Translations under genes and position numbers: made by a program
Notes under the pieces: generated by a model
The model's database searches: none
Told to the model about the DNA's origin: nothing
Seen by the model: only the letters and a program-made list of their open reading frames with translations
In this document: positions 39,440 through 47,776 of the stretch, piece by piece
How positions within the stretch are numbered: the stretch's first letter is position 1
Layout of the letters: each line of letters begins with the position of its first letter
DNA from: Aquabacter sp040755535
Lineage (GTDB): Bacteria; Pseudomonadota; Alphaproteobacteria; Rhizobiales; Xanthobacteraceae
DNA length: 64,000 bases
Direction: 5' to 3'
NCBI GenBank assembly: GCA_040755535.1
Contig: JBFMAV010000010.1
Location: forward strand, 1 to 64,000

Positions 39440-40254
39440 CACGCCGCCTCCCGTCCCTGGATGCGGCGCTGGAGCGCCTCGATGTCGGTGCCGCCGAGAT
39501 AGGCGCGGATCACGTCCGGATTCTGCGTCACCTCGGCGGGTTTGCCGCGCGCGATGACGGTGCCGAAATTCAGCACCACCACATGGTCGGAAATATCCAT
39601 GACCATGCCCATGTCGTGCTCCACCATGAGAATGGTGACGCCCCATTCCTCCTTCACGTCGAGGATGAAGCGGGCCATGTCCTCGGTCTCTTCCCGGTTC
39701 ATGCCGGCCACCGGCTCATCCAGCATCAGCACCTTGGGCCGCATGGCGAGCGCGCGGGCGAGTTCCACCCGCTTCCTGAGGCCATAGGCGAGCGAGGCCA
39801 CCGGCTGGTTGCGGATGTGGTTGATTTCGAGGAAGTCGATGACCTTCTCCTCGATCTCCGCGCGCAGCTCCATCTCCTCGCGCTGGGCGCGGCCCCAATA
39901 AAGCAGCGCGTCCAAGAGGTTGGTGCGCATATGGGCGTGGCGGCCGAGCTTGATATTGTCGAGCACCGTCATGCCCCGGAACAAGGCGATGTTCTGGAAG
40001 GTGCGCGCGAGCCCGATCTTCGCCCGGTGGGGCGGATGGGTGCGGGTGATGTCCGCGCCCTCGAAGCGGATGGCGCCCTGCTGGGGCGTGTAGAAGCCCG
40101 AGACGCAGTTGAAGAGCGAGGTCTTGCCCGCGCCATTCGGGCCGATGACGGCCGTGATGGAATTCTCCGCCACGTCGAAGGTGACGCCGGTCAGCGCCTT
40201 CAGCCCGCCGAAGGACAGGCTCACGGCATCCACCGAGAGGATGGGCGCGCTCAT
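39439..40254 (-). CDS. livG: Branched-chain-type ABC transporter ATPase (LivG family)
   Basis: ATP-binding subunit of 271 residues. Walker A GPNGAGKTS is near residue 38, Q-loop ARTFQNIALF near 90, a LivG-style degenerate signature YGLRKRVELARAL near 160, and Walker B VLMLDEPVAGMN. The ATG at 40254 begins MSAPILSVDAVSLSFGG, a family-like start. It is the first transporter gene of the leftward cluster, 250 bp downstream of the GntR gene. Confidence 0.92.
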   Translation of the reverse strand: MSAPILSVDAVSLSFGGLKALTGVTFDVAENSITAVIGPNGAGKTSLFNCVSGFYTPQQGAIRFEGADITRTHPPHRAKIGLARTFQNIALFRGMTVLDNIKLGRHAHMRTNLLDALLYWGRAQREEMELRAEIEEKVIDFLEINHIRNQPVASLAYGLRKRVELARALAMRPKVLMLDEPVAGMNREETEDMARFILDVKEEWGVTILMVEHDMGMVMDISDHVVVLNFGTVIARGKPAEVTQNPDVIRAYLGGTDIEALQRRIQGREAA

Positions 40255-40273
40255 GCGGTGGGCCTTCCGGCCA

Positions 40274-40301
40274 GTGTGGCCGGGCCCGGCCCGGCCATGA
40301 C
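40274..40301. repeat. Degenerate half-unit of GTCATGGCCGG repeat
   Basis: On the minus strand it reads GTCATGGCCGGGC, then CGGGCCCGGCCAC, a single arm-pair related to copies A and B without the second arm. It lies 20 bp upstream of livG. The rest of 40255-40504 is GC-rich with no recognised site. Confidence 0.45.
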
Positions 40302-40504
40302 GCGCACGCTGGCGGGGCTGGTCGCAGCAGCGGTCGCAGCCATGGGGCGCGGCGCTGATCCCCGCTGGCCGGCAGGCGCCCAGGCGCGCCCGTTCCGGGT
40401 CGGTCCGGTCATTCTTTCCTCCCTCCTGACCTGGCGCTTTGCGCGCTCTCGCAGGCCTTTGCGTCTCGTCCGCCGCGACGTTGGCGCGTCGCAGGCGTGC
40501 GTCT

Positions 40505-41284
40505 CTAGACCGCGATCCCCGGCGGCAGGCTGCGCGCATAGACGCGCTCCACCGGCTCGTCGAGGTCGCGCCCGGCGCGCGCGAAGCCGCGCTGCCAGTC
40601 ATGCAGGTGCCGGCTCATCCAGAGCCGGGCCTGCTCCAGGTCGCGCGCTTTCAGCGCGTCGATAATGTGCCGGTGGGCGACGATGAGGCGCGGCGGCCCC
40701 TCGGGCACGCGGCGGCAGATCAGTTCGGTGGTCGGAAAGAAGAGCAGGCTCGCCGGCTCGCGCGAGAGCAGCAGCACCCGGTTGCCCGAAGCCTTGGCCA
40801 CCAGGTGATGGAAGGCGCTGTCCGCCTCCGAGAGGCGGGCGGCATCCCCGGCCTGCGCCGCCGCTTCGATCTCCGCCTGGTTCTCCTCCAGCCGCTCCAG
40901 CATCTCGTCGGTGATGTGCGCCACCGCCTGTTCCGCGCTCGCCACCTCCAGCGCCAGGGCGACCGAGAACAGTTCGCGGAACGTCACCTCGTGCAGGATC
41001 AGCGCCCGGCTCATGCGGGAAGACAGGCGATTATAACGGGGCAGGCAGGCATAGAGGCGCCGGTCGGGGCCGCGCTGGATGAAGCCGCCTTCTTCCAGCG
41101 CCCGGATGCCCTCGCGCACGGTGGAGCGGTTCACCCCGAACTGGCGCACCAGCTCCGCCTCGGTCCCCACCGGCTCGCCGGGCAGCAGGCGCCCCGACAC
41201 CACCTCGCGCTCGATGGCCTCCGCCACCAGCTGGTAGGCGGGGGCCACCTGAATGCGTTCGAAGCGGCCTTGGGATGCGTCCAT
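40505..41284 (-). CDS. GntR-family regulator, FCD (FadR) subfamily
   Basis: Regulator of 259 residues. The N-terminal winged helix (EAELVRQFGVNRSTVREGIRAL split around residues 42-63) is followed by an all-helical FCD domain with candidate metal-ligand residues Asp/His (ADSAFHHLV, AHRHIIDAL, SRHLHDW). Start 41284 has GAGGG upstream. A near-ideal operator lies directly before the gene at 41312 and another at 41458. It likely represses itself and perhaps the liv-fad cluster downstream, lifting on binding the imported acid or its CoA ester. Confidence 0.9.
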   Translation of the reverse strand: MDASQGRFERIQVAPAYQLVAEAIEREVVSGRLLPGEPVGTEAELVRQFGVNRSTVREGIRALEEGGFIQRGPDRRLYACLPRYNRLSSRMSRALILHEVTFRELFSVALALEVASAEQAVAHITDEMLERLEENQAEIEAAAQAGDAARLSEADSAFHHLVAKASGNRVLLLSREPASLLFFPTTELICRRVPEGPPRLIVAHRHIIDALKARDLEQARLWMSRHLHDWQRGFARAGRDLDEPVERVYARSLPPGIAV

Positions 41285-41311
41285 TTCGCCCTCGTTTCCC
41301 AACGCTAGGAA

Positions 41312-41328
41312 ACTTTGTCGGACAAAGT
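41312..41328. promoter_or_regulatory. GntR/FCD operator, proximal copy
   Basis: ACTTTGTC-G-GACAAAGT is a perfect 17-bp palindrome containing the TTGTC-N-GACAA core typical of FCD-type GntR operators. It lies 27 bp upstream of the GntR start, so autoregulation is likely. Confidence 0.8.
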
Positions 41329-41457
41329 CAAGAGCAAGGTCGGTCTAAGGGGGAACACCCCGTCTGTTACCCGGGATTTTCCCGAGAGCAGCGCGGCAAA
41401 ATATCGGCGCGATTATGGCTACGGCGGTGGCGTGCGGCTCCGAATGTGGCGCGGAAA

Positions 41458-41474
41458 ACTTTGTCCGACAAACT
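41458..41474. promoter_or_regulatory. GntR/FCD operator, distal copy
   Basis: ACTTTGTC-C-GACAAACT has 16 of 17 bases in common with the proximal palindrome apart from the centre base. It lies at the 3' end of the nitronate monooxygenase gene, 146 bp centre to centre from the proximal site. Confidence 0.75.
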
Positions 41475-42403
41475 CAGAAGCCGGACGGGGGATGGGCCCA
41501 GGCGTCGGCATATTCCGCGATCAGGCGGGCGCCAAGCTCGGCCGCGGAGGGCACGTCATGGATCGAGCCAACCCCTTGCCCCGCCGACCAGACATCGCGC
41601 CAGACCTTGGCTTCGCTGGCCATGTCCAGCTTGGCATGGGCGGGCAGGTTCTGCGGGTCGAGCCCGTTGCGCTCGATGCTCGGGACCAGGAAATTGGCGT
41701 TCACGCCGCTGATGGCCGGCGTGTAGAGAATGTCCTTCGCCTCCGCCGCCACGATCATGTCCTTGTGCCCCTGCGCCGCCAGCGCCTCCCGGGTCGCCAG
41801 GAAGCGGGTGCCGAGATAGGCGAAGTCGGCCCCCAGCATGCGCGCCGCCGCCACATGGGCACCGGTGGACATGGCGCCCGACAGGATCACAGTGCCTTGA
41901 AAGAACGCGCGAATTTCCGGAATGAGCGCGAAGGGGCTGAGCGCCCCCGCATGCCCGCCCGCGCCCGCGCAGACGGCGATCAGTCCGTCCACCCCCGCCT
42001 CCAAAGCCTTCTCCGCATGGCGCCGGCTGATGACATCGTGGAAGACGAGCCCGCCATAAGAATGAACCGCATCGACCACCTCGCGCACCGCCCCGAGCGA
42101 GGTGATGACCAGCGGCACCTTACGCGCCACCGTCGTCGCGAGGTCCGCCTCCAGGCGGGCATTGGTGCGGTGGACGATGAGGTTGACCCCGAACGCCGCC
42201 GCGTCCTCTCCCCTGAGGCGGGCCGCGATCTCGTCGAGCCAGGCGCCATAACCTTCTGTGGTGCGTTGGTTGAGCGCGGGAAACGTGCCGATCAGCCCGG
42301 ACCGGCAGGTCTCGACCACGAGGTCCGGACCGGAGGCGAGAAACATCGGCGCGGCGATGATGGGGGCCTTGAGGCCGCGCGACAGCGCAGGCGGAACCGG
42401 CAT
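41474..42403 (-). CDS. Nitronate monooxygenase family protein
   Basis: FMN-binding TIM-barrel protein of 309 residues. It opens LKAPIIAAPMFLASGPDLVV and carries the characteristic CAGAGGHAGALSPFALIPEI near residue 148, with the active-site His, followed by GADFAYLGTRFLAT. The family oxidises alkyl nitronates, although some members are enoyl reductases, so the exact reaction is uncertain. It is on the same strand as the GntR gene, which follows after 189 bp containing both operators. Confidence 0.88.
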   Translation of the reverse strand: MPVPPALSRGLKAPIIAAPMFLASGPDLVVETCRSGLIGTFPALNQRTTEGYGAWLDEIAARLRGEDAAAFGVNLIVHRTNARLEADLATTVARKVPLVITSLGAVREVVDAVHSYGGLVFHDVISRRHAEKALEAGVDGLIAVCAGAGGHAGALSPFALIPEIRAFFQGTVILSGAMSTGAHVAAARMLGADFAYLGTRFLATREALAAQGHKDMIVAAEAKDILYTPAISGVNANFLVPSIERNGLDPQNLPAHAKLDMASEAKVWRDVWSAGQGVGSIHDVPSAAELGARLIAEYADAWAHPPSGF

Positions 42404-42553
42404 GAAAGATCATCCTCCCAGATGCTCCGTCCTGCCCGAAGCGGCGGAGCTTGCGCGGAGTGTGTCGGGCGATCGCACGGCCGGTCAAGCCCGCGCCGCC
42501 GCCTTGCTTGCGTCCCCATCGGGGCGTAACCATTCGGCGCGAAGGAGCCGTCC

Positions 42554-43291
42554 ATGACCGAAGCAACCACCATCGACGCCGCTGAACTGGCCCGGTTCGA
42601 GGCGCTGGGCGAGACATGGTGGGACCCCAAGGGGCCGATGGCGCCGCTCCATGCGATCAATCCCGTCCGCCTCGGCTTCCTGCGGGACGTGATGGTGCGG
42701 CATTTCAGCCGGGACGCGCGCGGCCTTCGGCCGCTGTCGGGGCTGCGGATCCTCGATATCGGCTGCGGGGGCGGGCTGCTCAGCGAGCCTTTGACGCGCA
42801 TGGGGGCTACCGTTACGGGCATCGATCCCGCCCCCGGCAATGTGGACGTCGCGCGGCTGCATGCGCAGGCCTCCGGCCTGTCCATCGACTATCGGGCCGT
42901 GCCGGCGGAGGACCTCCTCGCGGCAGGCGAGACGTTCGATGTGGTGCTGGCGCTCGAAGTGGTGGAGCATGTGGCGGACGTCGCCCTGTTCGTGCGCCAG
43001 GCCGGGCGGCTCGTTGCGCCCAACGGGCTGTTCCTCGGCTCCACCCTCAACCGCACGGCCAAGAGCTTCGCGCTCGCCATTGTCGGCGCGGAATATGTGC
43101 TGCGCTGGCTGCCGCGCGGCACCCATAGCTGGGACAAGTTCGTGACCCCGGACGAGTTCGAGGCCGTTCTGGTCGCGGCGGGACTGGAGGTCACCGAGCG
43201 CGCGGGCCTGTCCTTCGATCCGCTTAGGGGGCGCTGGTCGCTGTCGGGCGACCTGGACGTCAATTACTTCCTGGCGGCGATTCCACGCTGA
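42554..43291 (+). CDS. ubiG: Ubiquinone biosynthesis O-methyltransferase
   Basis: AdoMet-dependent methyltransferase of 245 residues acting at both O-methylation steps of ubiquinone synthesis. Motif I LDIGCGGGLLSEPLTRMG is at about residues 68-85. The N-terminal FEALGETWWDPKGPMAPLHA is diagnostic for UbiG, as is NRTAKSFALAIVGAEYVLRW near 165. The start has GAAGGAG 7 bases upstream. It converges on the DUF1178 gene. Confidence 0.96.
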   Translation: MTEATTIDAAELARFEALGETWWDPKGPMAPLHAINPVRLGFLRDVMVRHFSRDARGLRPLSGLRILDIGCGGGLLSEPLTRMGATVTGIDPAPGNVDVARLHAQASGLSIDYRAVPAEDLLAAGETFDVVLALEVVEHVADVALFVRQAGRLVAPNGLFLGSTLNRTAKSFALAIVGAEYVLRWLPRGTHSWDKFVTPDEFEAVLVAAGLEVTERAGLSFDPLRGRWSLSGDLDVNYFLAAIPR

Positions 43292-43331
43292 GCGGCGTAC
43301 GCTCACTCAATAGGTGAGATGGCGAGCGCGC

Positions 43332-43811
43332 TCAGTTTCGGTCCTCGGGCAGAAGGGGGAGCGGGAAAACCTCCACCTCGTCCTCGCGCAGCGCCTTCAC
43401 CTCGTCGGGGGTCGCCTCGCCATAGATGGAGCGATGCTCCACTTCCCCCTCATGCATCTTGCGGGCGAGCGCCGCGAATTCGTCGCCCACATAATCCGCA
43501 TTGCGGGTGACGTGCTCCTTCAGTTCGCGCAGCAGGCGGCGCAATTCCCCTTCACCCTCGCCCATCATGGCGACGGGCGCGGGCGCAGGGGCGGCCGGTG
43601 CGGAGGGCTCGATCTCGGCGTCGGCGGGGCGTGAGCGCGCCTTGTCGGTCCGGGCGATGGCGGGCGCCATAATGGTCTTCTCCACCTCGGCCGTCCCGCA
43701 TGTGGGGCAGGTGACAAGGGAGAGGGTCCGCTGGCGGTCATAGCTCTCGGACGACGCGAACCAGCTTTCGAAGCCGTGGCCGTTCGCGCATTTCAGGGCA
43801 TAGCGGATCAA
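43332..43811 (-). CDS. DUF1178 family protein
   Basis: Protein of 159 residues starting at TTG 43811, which overlaps the nitrilase stop (TTGA). GGGGA lies 8 bases upstream. The opening IRYALKCANGHGFESWF, then CPTCGTAEVEKTIMAP, is the DUF1178 signature, with Cys pairs that may bind zinc. A variable Pro/Ala linker and a charged helical C-terminus follow. The neighbour order with nitrilase, grxC and comF is conserved in alphaproteobacteria. Function is unknown. Confidence 0.88.
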   Translation of the reverse strand: MIRYALKCANGHGFESWFASSESYDRQRTLSLVTCPTCGTAEVEKTIMAPAIARTDKARSRPADAEIEPSAPAAPAPAPVAMMGEGEGELRRLLRELKEHVTRNADYVGDEFAALARKMHEGEVEHRSIYGEATPDEVKALREDEVEVFPLPLLPEDRN

Positions 43812-44686
43812 GTGGGCGTCCCCACGATATGCAGGTGCGCGCCGTGCCCGCCCTCGCCCACCTCGAAGCGCCGGCCGTGGCGCAGCGAGGGAATCCGCCG
43901 CCGGGCCGCCTCCACTTCCTTCAGGTCCAGTTCCGCGAGAATCACGCCCGGGTCCGTCCCGCCTTCCGCGATCACTCGCCCCCACGGGTCCACCACAAGG
44001 GAATGGCCATAGGTCTCCCGCCCGTTCTCGTGCCGCCCGCCCTGGGCCGCCGCGAGGACATAGGCTCCGTTCTCGATGGCGCGCGCGCGCGTCAGCACAT
44101 GCCAATGGGCCTCGCCGGTGGGGCGCGTAAAGGCGGAGGGCACCGTGAGCACGCTCGCTCCGCCTTCCGCCAGCGCGCGATACAGGGCCGGGAAGCGCAG
44201 ATCGTAGCAGATGGACAGGCCCAGCTGGATGCCGTCGACAGGCGCCATCACGGCGCGCTCACCCGGCTTGTAGGCGGTGGATTCGCGATAGCTTTCGCCC
44301 TGTCCGAGATCCACGTCGAACATGTGGATCTTGTCGTAGCGCGCGGCAATCTCACCCTCCGGGGAGATCAGGAAGCCGCGATTGGCGGCGCGGGCCTCGG
44401 AGACCTTGATGGCGAGCGAGCCCACATGGATATGGATCTTGAGCGTGCGGGCGAGGTCGCGGAAGGCGGCGAGGGCGGTGTCGTCCTCCTCCTCGCGCAA
44501 CTGCTCGAACAGGATGGCGCGATCCAGCTCCATGAGATTGGTGGTTTCAGGCGTCTGCACATAGCGCGCACCGGCCTGCGCCGCCTCGCGGATCAGGGCC
44601 GTCGCGCTGTCGATATTGCTGGCGACCGAGCGCCCGCTTCGCATCTGGACCAGCGCCACGCGCAGCGTCTCGGGGGAGGTGCTCAT
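43808..44686 (-). CDS. Carbon-nitrogen hydrolase (Nit1-like)
   Basis: Nitrilase-superfamily amidase of 292 residues. The Glu-Lys-Cys triad is visible in TPETTNLMEL (about 47), RYDKIHMFDVDLG (about 118) and ICYDLRFPALYR (about 155). This subgroup resembles Nit1/NitA deaminated-glutathione amidases, a metabolite-repair activity, rather than true nitrilases. The downstream DUF1178 gene overlaps its stop. It sits in the grxC-comF neighbourhood, consistent with a glutathione-linked role. Confidence 0.9.
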   Translation of the reverse strand: MSTSPETLRVALVQMRSGRSVASNIDSATALIREAAQAGARYVQTPETTNLMELDRAILFEQLREEEDDTALAAFRDLARTLKIHIHVGSLAIKVSEARAANRGFLISPEGEIAARYDKIHMFDVDLGQGESYRESTAYKPGERAVMAPVDGIQLGLSICYDLRFPALYRALAEGGASVLTVPSAFTRPTGEAHWHVLTRARAIENGAYVLAAAQGGRHENGRETYGHSLVVDPWGRVIAEGGTDPGVILAELDLKEVEAARRRIPSLRHGRRFEVGEGGHGAHLHIVGTPT

Positions 44687-44842
44687 GGAAACTCACTCGC
44701 AGGATGGAGGTGAGTTTCAGCCCATCTCATGGATCGCCCCGCCAATGCAAGGCGCGTGCGAGAGGGGCCGAAGCGTAGACGTCCGTGCAGGGTCTGTGTC
44801 CGCACGTCGGGGACGGCGGCGCGCGTCCGGCGGCGCGAACGC

Positions 44843-45100
44843 TCAGGCCGCCGCCAGGGCGTCGAGCTGGCCCGCCCGCTCCAGCGCGTAAAGGTCGTCG
44901 CATCCACCCACATGGACATCGTCAAAGAAAATTTGAGGTACGCTGGTGCGTCCTCCGGCCCTTTCGCTCATGGCCTTCTGTCCGGCGGGGTCGGTTGTGA
45001 CGTCGATCTCAGTGAACGTCCATCCTTTGCGACGCAAAAGCTCTTTTGCAGCATGGCAATAGGAGCACCAGCTCTTCGTGTAGATCGTGATCGATTTCAT
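44843..45100 (-). CDS. grxC: Glutaredoxin 3
   Basis: Dithiol glutaredoxin of 85 residues reducing disulfides with glutathione. The active site is CSYC at residues 11-14 (after MKSITIYTKSW). The cis-Pro motif TSVPQIFFDD and the GGCDDL glutathione-binding segment follow. Start 45100 fits the family exactly; the open frame to 45238 does not. It is 59 bp after comF on the same strand. Confidence 0.95.
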   Translation of the reverse strand: MKSITIYTKSWCSYCHAAKELLRRKGWTFTEIDVTTDPAGQKAMSERAGGRTSVPQIFFDDVHVGGCDDLYALERAGQLDALAAA

Positions 45101-45159
45101 GCAAGCCTCGGCGGGACAGGGCAAAGCGCCGTCACCGAACTGTTGCATAATAAGTCGTC

Positions 45160-45978
45160 TTAATGCCGTTCGACAACCCTGGCGAAGGTAAGACAATCCA
45201 CATGGCTGGCGCCGGCCCTGCGCAAGGCGCGGGAACACGCATCCAGGGTTGCGCCGCTGGTGAATACATCATCGATCAGCAGGATGCGCCGGCCGGCGAT
45301 CTTGCCCTCCTGGGCCGGCGGCACGGCGAAGGCGCCCGATACATTGGCGCGCCGCTCTCCCCGGCTCAGATTGACCTGGGACACGGTCGCTCGCGTCCGC
45401 TTCAGGGCTTCCACCGCGACGGGACGGCCGGTCGCGCGCGCGATATGGCCGGCGAGCAGCGCCGCCTGATTGAACCGCCGGCGCCAGAGCCGCACCACAT
45501 GGAGGGGCACCGGAACGATCAGGTCCGCCTCTTCCAGCAGCGCGGCGCCGGCCTGTCGCATCAGCCGCGCCATGGGGCGGGCGAGATCAAGACGGTCTCC
45601 ATATTTCAGCTGATGAACCATGTCCCGGCTGACATCGCCGAACAGGACCGCGGCGCGGGCGCGGTCGAAGGCGGGCGGGTCCGCGAGCGCCTCGGCGGAG
45701 AGGAGGGGTTCGCCGGCCGGCGCATAGGGCAGGGGCGTTCCCAGCCGGTCGCAGACCGGCGGCGCGATGAGGGTGAGGCGTCCCCAGCAGGGGCCGCACA
45801 GGCCCCCGGCATCATCCACGATGCCCCGGCACGCGAGGCAGGTGGGCGGAAGGATGAGGTTCAAGGCGCCGCGACCCGACGCCGTCACCGCGCGGGCGAT
45901 GGGCCCGAGGCGCGCGCCCAGACTGACGCCCTTCAAAGCGCCTGCGCGCGCCCACCGCCGAAGGTCCGCTCTTTCCAT
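45160..45978 (-). CDS. comF: ComF family phosphoribosyltransferase-like protein
   Basis: Protein of 272 residues. An N-terminal zinc ribbon (PPTCLACRGIVDDAGGLCGP region, two CxxC pairs, about residues 41-62) precedes a PRTase-type domain with ILLIDDVFTSGAT near residue 230. ComF proteins are linked to DNA uptake in naturally competent bacteria, but in alphaproteobacteria the role is not established. Start 45978 begins MERADLRRWARAG; longer frames shadow the SDR gene. Confidence 0.9.
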   Translation of the reverse strand: MERADLRRWARAGALKGVSLGARLGPIARAVTASGRGALNLILPPTCLACRGIVDDAGGLCGPCWGRLTLIAPPVCDRLGTPLPYAPAGEPLLSAEALADPPAFDRARAAVLFGDVSRDMVHQLKYGDRLDLARPMARLMRQAGAALLEEADLIVPVPLHVVRLWRRRFNQAALLAGHIARATGRPVAVEALKRTRATVSQVNLSRGERRANVSGAFAVPPAQEGKIAGRRILLIDDVFTSGATLDACSRALRRAGASHVDCLTFARVVERH

Positions 45979-46085
45979 GCGCCGTCCGCATCTGTCGGGA
46001 CCGGCCGCGCTGGGTTGCGCCCGGTTGGTCCAGAATGGGCCAGGGCCGGCCCCGTCGCAACGCGCGACAGGTACGAAAAATGCGC

Positions 46086-46847
46086 TTAAGGGTTGATCAG
46101 CCCGCCCGCGCCGAAACCGCCATCGATGCCGATGGTCTGGCCGGTGACGAAGCCGGACTTCGTGCCATCCAGAAGGAAGGCCACGGTGCCGGCCATTTCC
46201 TCCGGCGTCCCGGCGCGCCGCATGGGCACCACCCCCATCCAGGCCGCGCGGGTCTGGGGCGTGAGCAATTCCTTCAGCAGCGGGGTTTCCACGGGGCCGG
46301 GGGCGATGGCGTTCACGCGGATGCCGGACGTGGCGAGTTCCACCGCCATCACCTTGGTCAACTGGATCACGCCGGCCTTGGACGATCCATAGGCCACGCG
46401 CCCGAGATTGCCGCGCTGGCCCGAAATGGAGGCGATATTGACGATGGACCCGCCGCCATTGGCGAGCATCGCCTTGGCGGCCTCGCGGCAGACTAGAAAG
46501 GTGCCCACGAGATTGATGTCGAGGATGGTGCGGAACAGCTCCGCCGAGGTCTCCAAAGCGGGAATGTCGCGGGCGATGCCGGCGCTGTTCACCACGCCCT
46601 TGAGCGGGCCGAACGTGCGCGCCGCCTCCGCGATGGTCCGCTCGACTTCGACTTCCTTGGTCACATCCAGCGCGACGAAATGGGCCTTCTCGCCGTGCGC
46701 GGCGAGCGCCTCGCGGGCCGCTTCGAGCGCCGGCGGCGCGATATCCGCCACGATGACGCGCCAGCCTTCCGCCAGAAGATAATCCGCCAGCGCGAGGCCG
46801 ATGCCGGAGGCACCGCCCGTCACCAGGACGCTTGCGTTCTGAAGCAC
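46086..46847 (-). CDS. Short-chain dehydrogenase/reductase
   Basis: NAD(P)-dependent oxidoreductase of 253 residues. The cofactor motif TGGASGIG is at residues 10-17, NSAGIA near 86, catalytic Ser in IASISGQRGN and YGSSKAG holding the Tyr-Lys pair near 152. It starts at GTG 46847 with GGGAGAG upstream, 27 bp after the first PPC-domain gene. As the last gene of the ligase-PPC-PPC-SDR operon, it may oxidise a hydroxyacyl-CoA or related intermediate. Substrate is unknown. Confidence 0.9.
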   Translation of the reverse strand: MLQNASVLVTGGASGIGLALADYLLAEGWRVIVADIAPPALEAAREALAAHGEKAHFVALDVTKEVEVERTIAEAARTFGPLKGVVNSAGIARDIPALETSAELFRTILDINLVGTFLVCREAAKAMLANGGGSIVNIASISGQRGNLGRVAYGSSKAGVIQLTKVMAVELATSGIRVNAIAPGPVETPLLKELLTPQTRAAWMGVVPMRRAGTPEEMAGTVAFLLDGTKSGFVTGQTIGIDGGFGAGGLINP

Positions 46848-46874
46848 TCTGTCTCTCCCTGTGCGCGCCGCCGC

Positions 46875-47252
46875 TCAAAGCGGGTCCGTAATCCATTCCT
46901 CGATGGCCACTTCAAAGGTGACGCAGACCGGGTTGCCGCCGGGCACGAAACGCCCGCCGAACACGCGGCCCTGCGCGTCCGACACCGTGCCGGACAGGAG
47001 GGCGCGCCCGTCCCGCACTTCGCCTGAAAGAGTCAGCGTCTCCACCGCCGCGCCGGAGACGAGAATTTCCCGCCCGTCGAGCGTTTCGAGCCGCGCCTCG
47101 GTCAGGCTGCCGAGGCTCCCGCGCACCAGGGCGCAGGTGATGTCCTGGTCGCGGCAGAGCGCCGCGATGGCGCCCACCAGATCCTCATTGGGCCGCACGC
47201 GGCCATAGAGCAGGCGGCCGGTGCGGCCGGTCTCGATGCGGGTTTCGGTCAT
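46875..47252 (-). CDS. PPC/DUF296 domain protein, short copy
   Basis: Protein of 125 residues consisting of one PPC (DUF296) domain, the plant-and-prokaryote-conserved fold. Recognisable are DITCALVRGSLGSLTEARLE and SDAQGRVFGGRFVPG. There is no AT-hook, so DNA binding is not implied. The ATG at 47252 overlaps the stop of the second PPC gene by 4 bases (ATGA). Tandem coupling to a diverged copy suggests a heteromeric complex. Function in bacteria is largely unknown. Confidence 0.82.
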   Translation of the reverse strand: MTETRIETGRTGRLLYGRVRPNEDLVGAIAALCRDQDITCALVRGSLGSLTEARLETLDGREILVSGAAVETLTLSGEVRDGRALLSGTVSDAQGRVFGGRFVPGGNPVCVTFEVAIEEWITDPL

Positions 47253-47776
47253 GAGGCGGCCAGAGCGGGATGGAAGATGGACATGGCGGTCTCCGGGTCG
47301 GGCCGCTGGCGGACATCGACCTGCGCATAGGCGCGGGCGTGGATGAGCGGCGGATCGTCTCCCGCAAGGCTCACGGCGGGCAGGAGATGGCCGCCGAACA
47401 CGGTTCCGTCGGCGTCCGCCAGCAGGGCGTGGCAATGAACCAGGGGGGAGCCGTCGAGGGCGATACCGAGCGCGCCGCCGCCCCCCAGCACCAGGACCGG
47501 CCCGGCCGGGATGGGCGTGGAATAGCGCGCCACCTGCGGGCCTTCGGGATTGGGGGCGGCGATGCAGTATTCAAGCCGGGCGAAGGCCCCGCCTTGCAGC
47601 GTGAAGGCGGCGCAGTGCGCGCCGAGAGCAAACACGCCCCGCGCGAGGCCCGCCGCCAGGCTTTCGCCGGGCCGGAGTGCAAAGCGCACCGCGCGGGCGC
47701 CGCCATCGCACAGGCTCTCGCGGCGCTCCGGATGAACCGGGCCGGGATGGACCAGCAGGCGCAAGGGCGTGCTCAC
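47249..47776 (-). CDS. PPC/DUF296 domain protein, long copy
   Basis: Protein of 175 residues starting at GTG 47776, which overlaps the ligase stop (GTGA). It shares the fold pattern of its neighbour: GAHCAAFTLQGGAFARLEYC, then HCHALLADADGTVFGGHLLP. It has extra N- and C-terminal segments. Two His (HCH) and several Cys in this copy could bind metal. Same operon as the acyl-CoA ligase, so a catalytic or scaffold role in that pathway is an inference. Confidence 0.78.
   Translation of the reverse strand: MSTPLRLLVHPGPVHPERRESLCDGGARAVRFALRPGESLAAGLARGVFALGAHCAAFTLQGGAFARLEYCIAAPNPEGPQVARYSTPIPAGPVLVLGGGGALGIALDGSPLVHCHALLADADGTVFGGHLLPAVSLAGDDPPLIHARAYAQVDVRQRPDPETAMSIFHPALAAS

Noticed and set aside
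43301..43317. CTCAC/GTGAG hairpin between ubiG and DUF1178 as terminator
   Set aside because: Only a 5-bp stem with a 7-base loop and no T-run; too weak to support.
46875..47776. PPC/DUF296 proteins as DNA-binding regulators
   Set aside because: Plant AHL proteins bind DNA through AT-hooks, which are absent here; operon position suggests a metabolic role.
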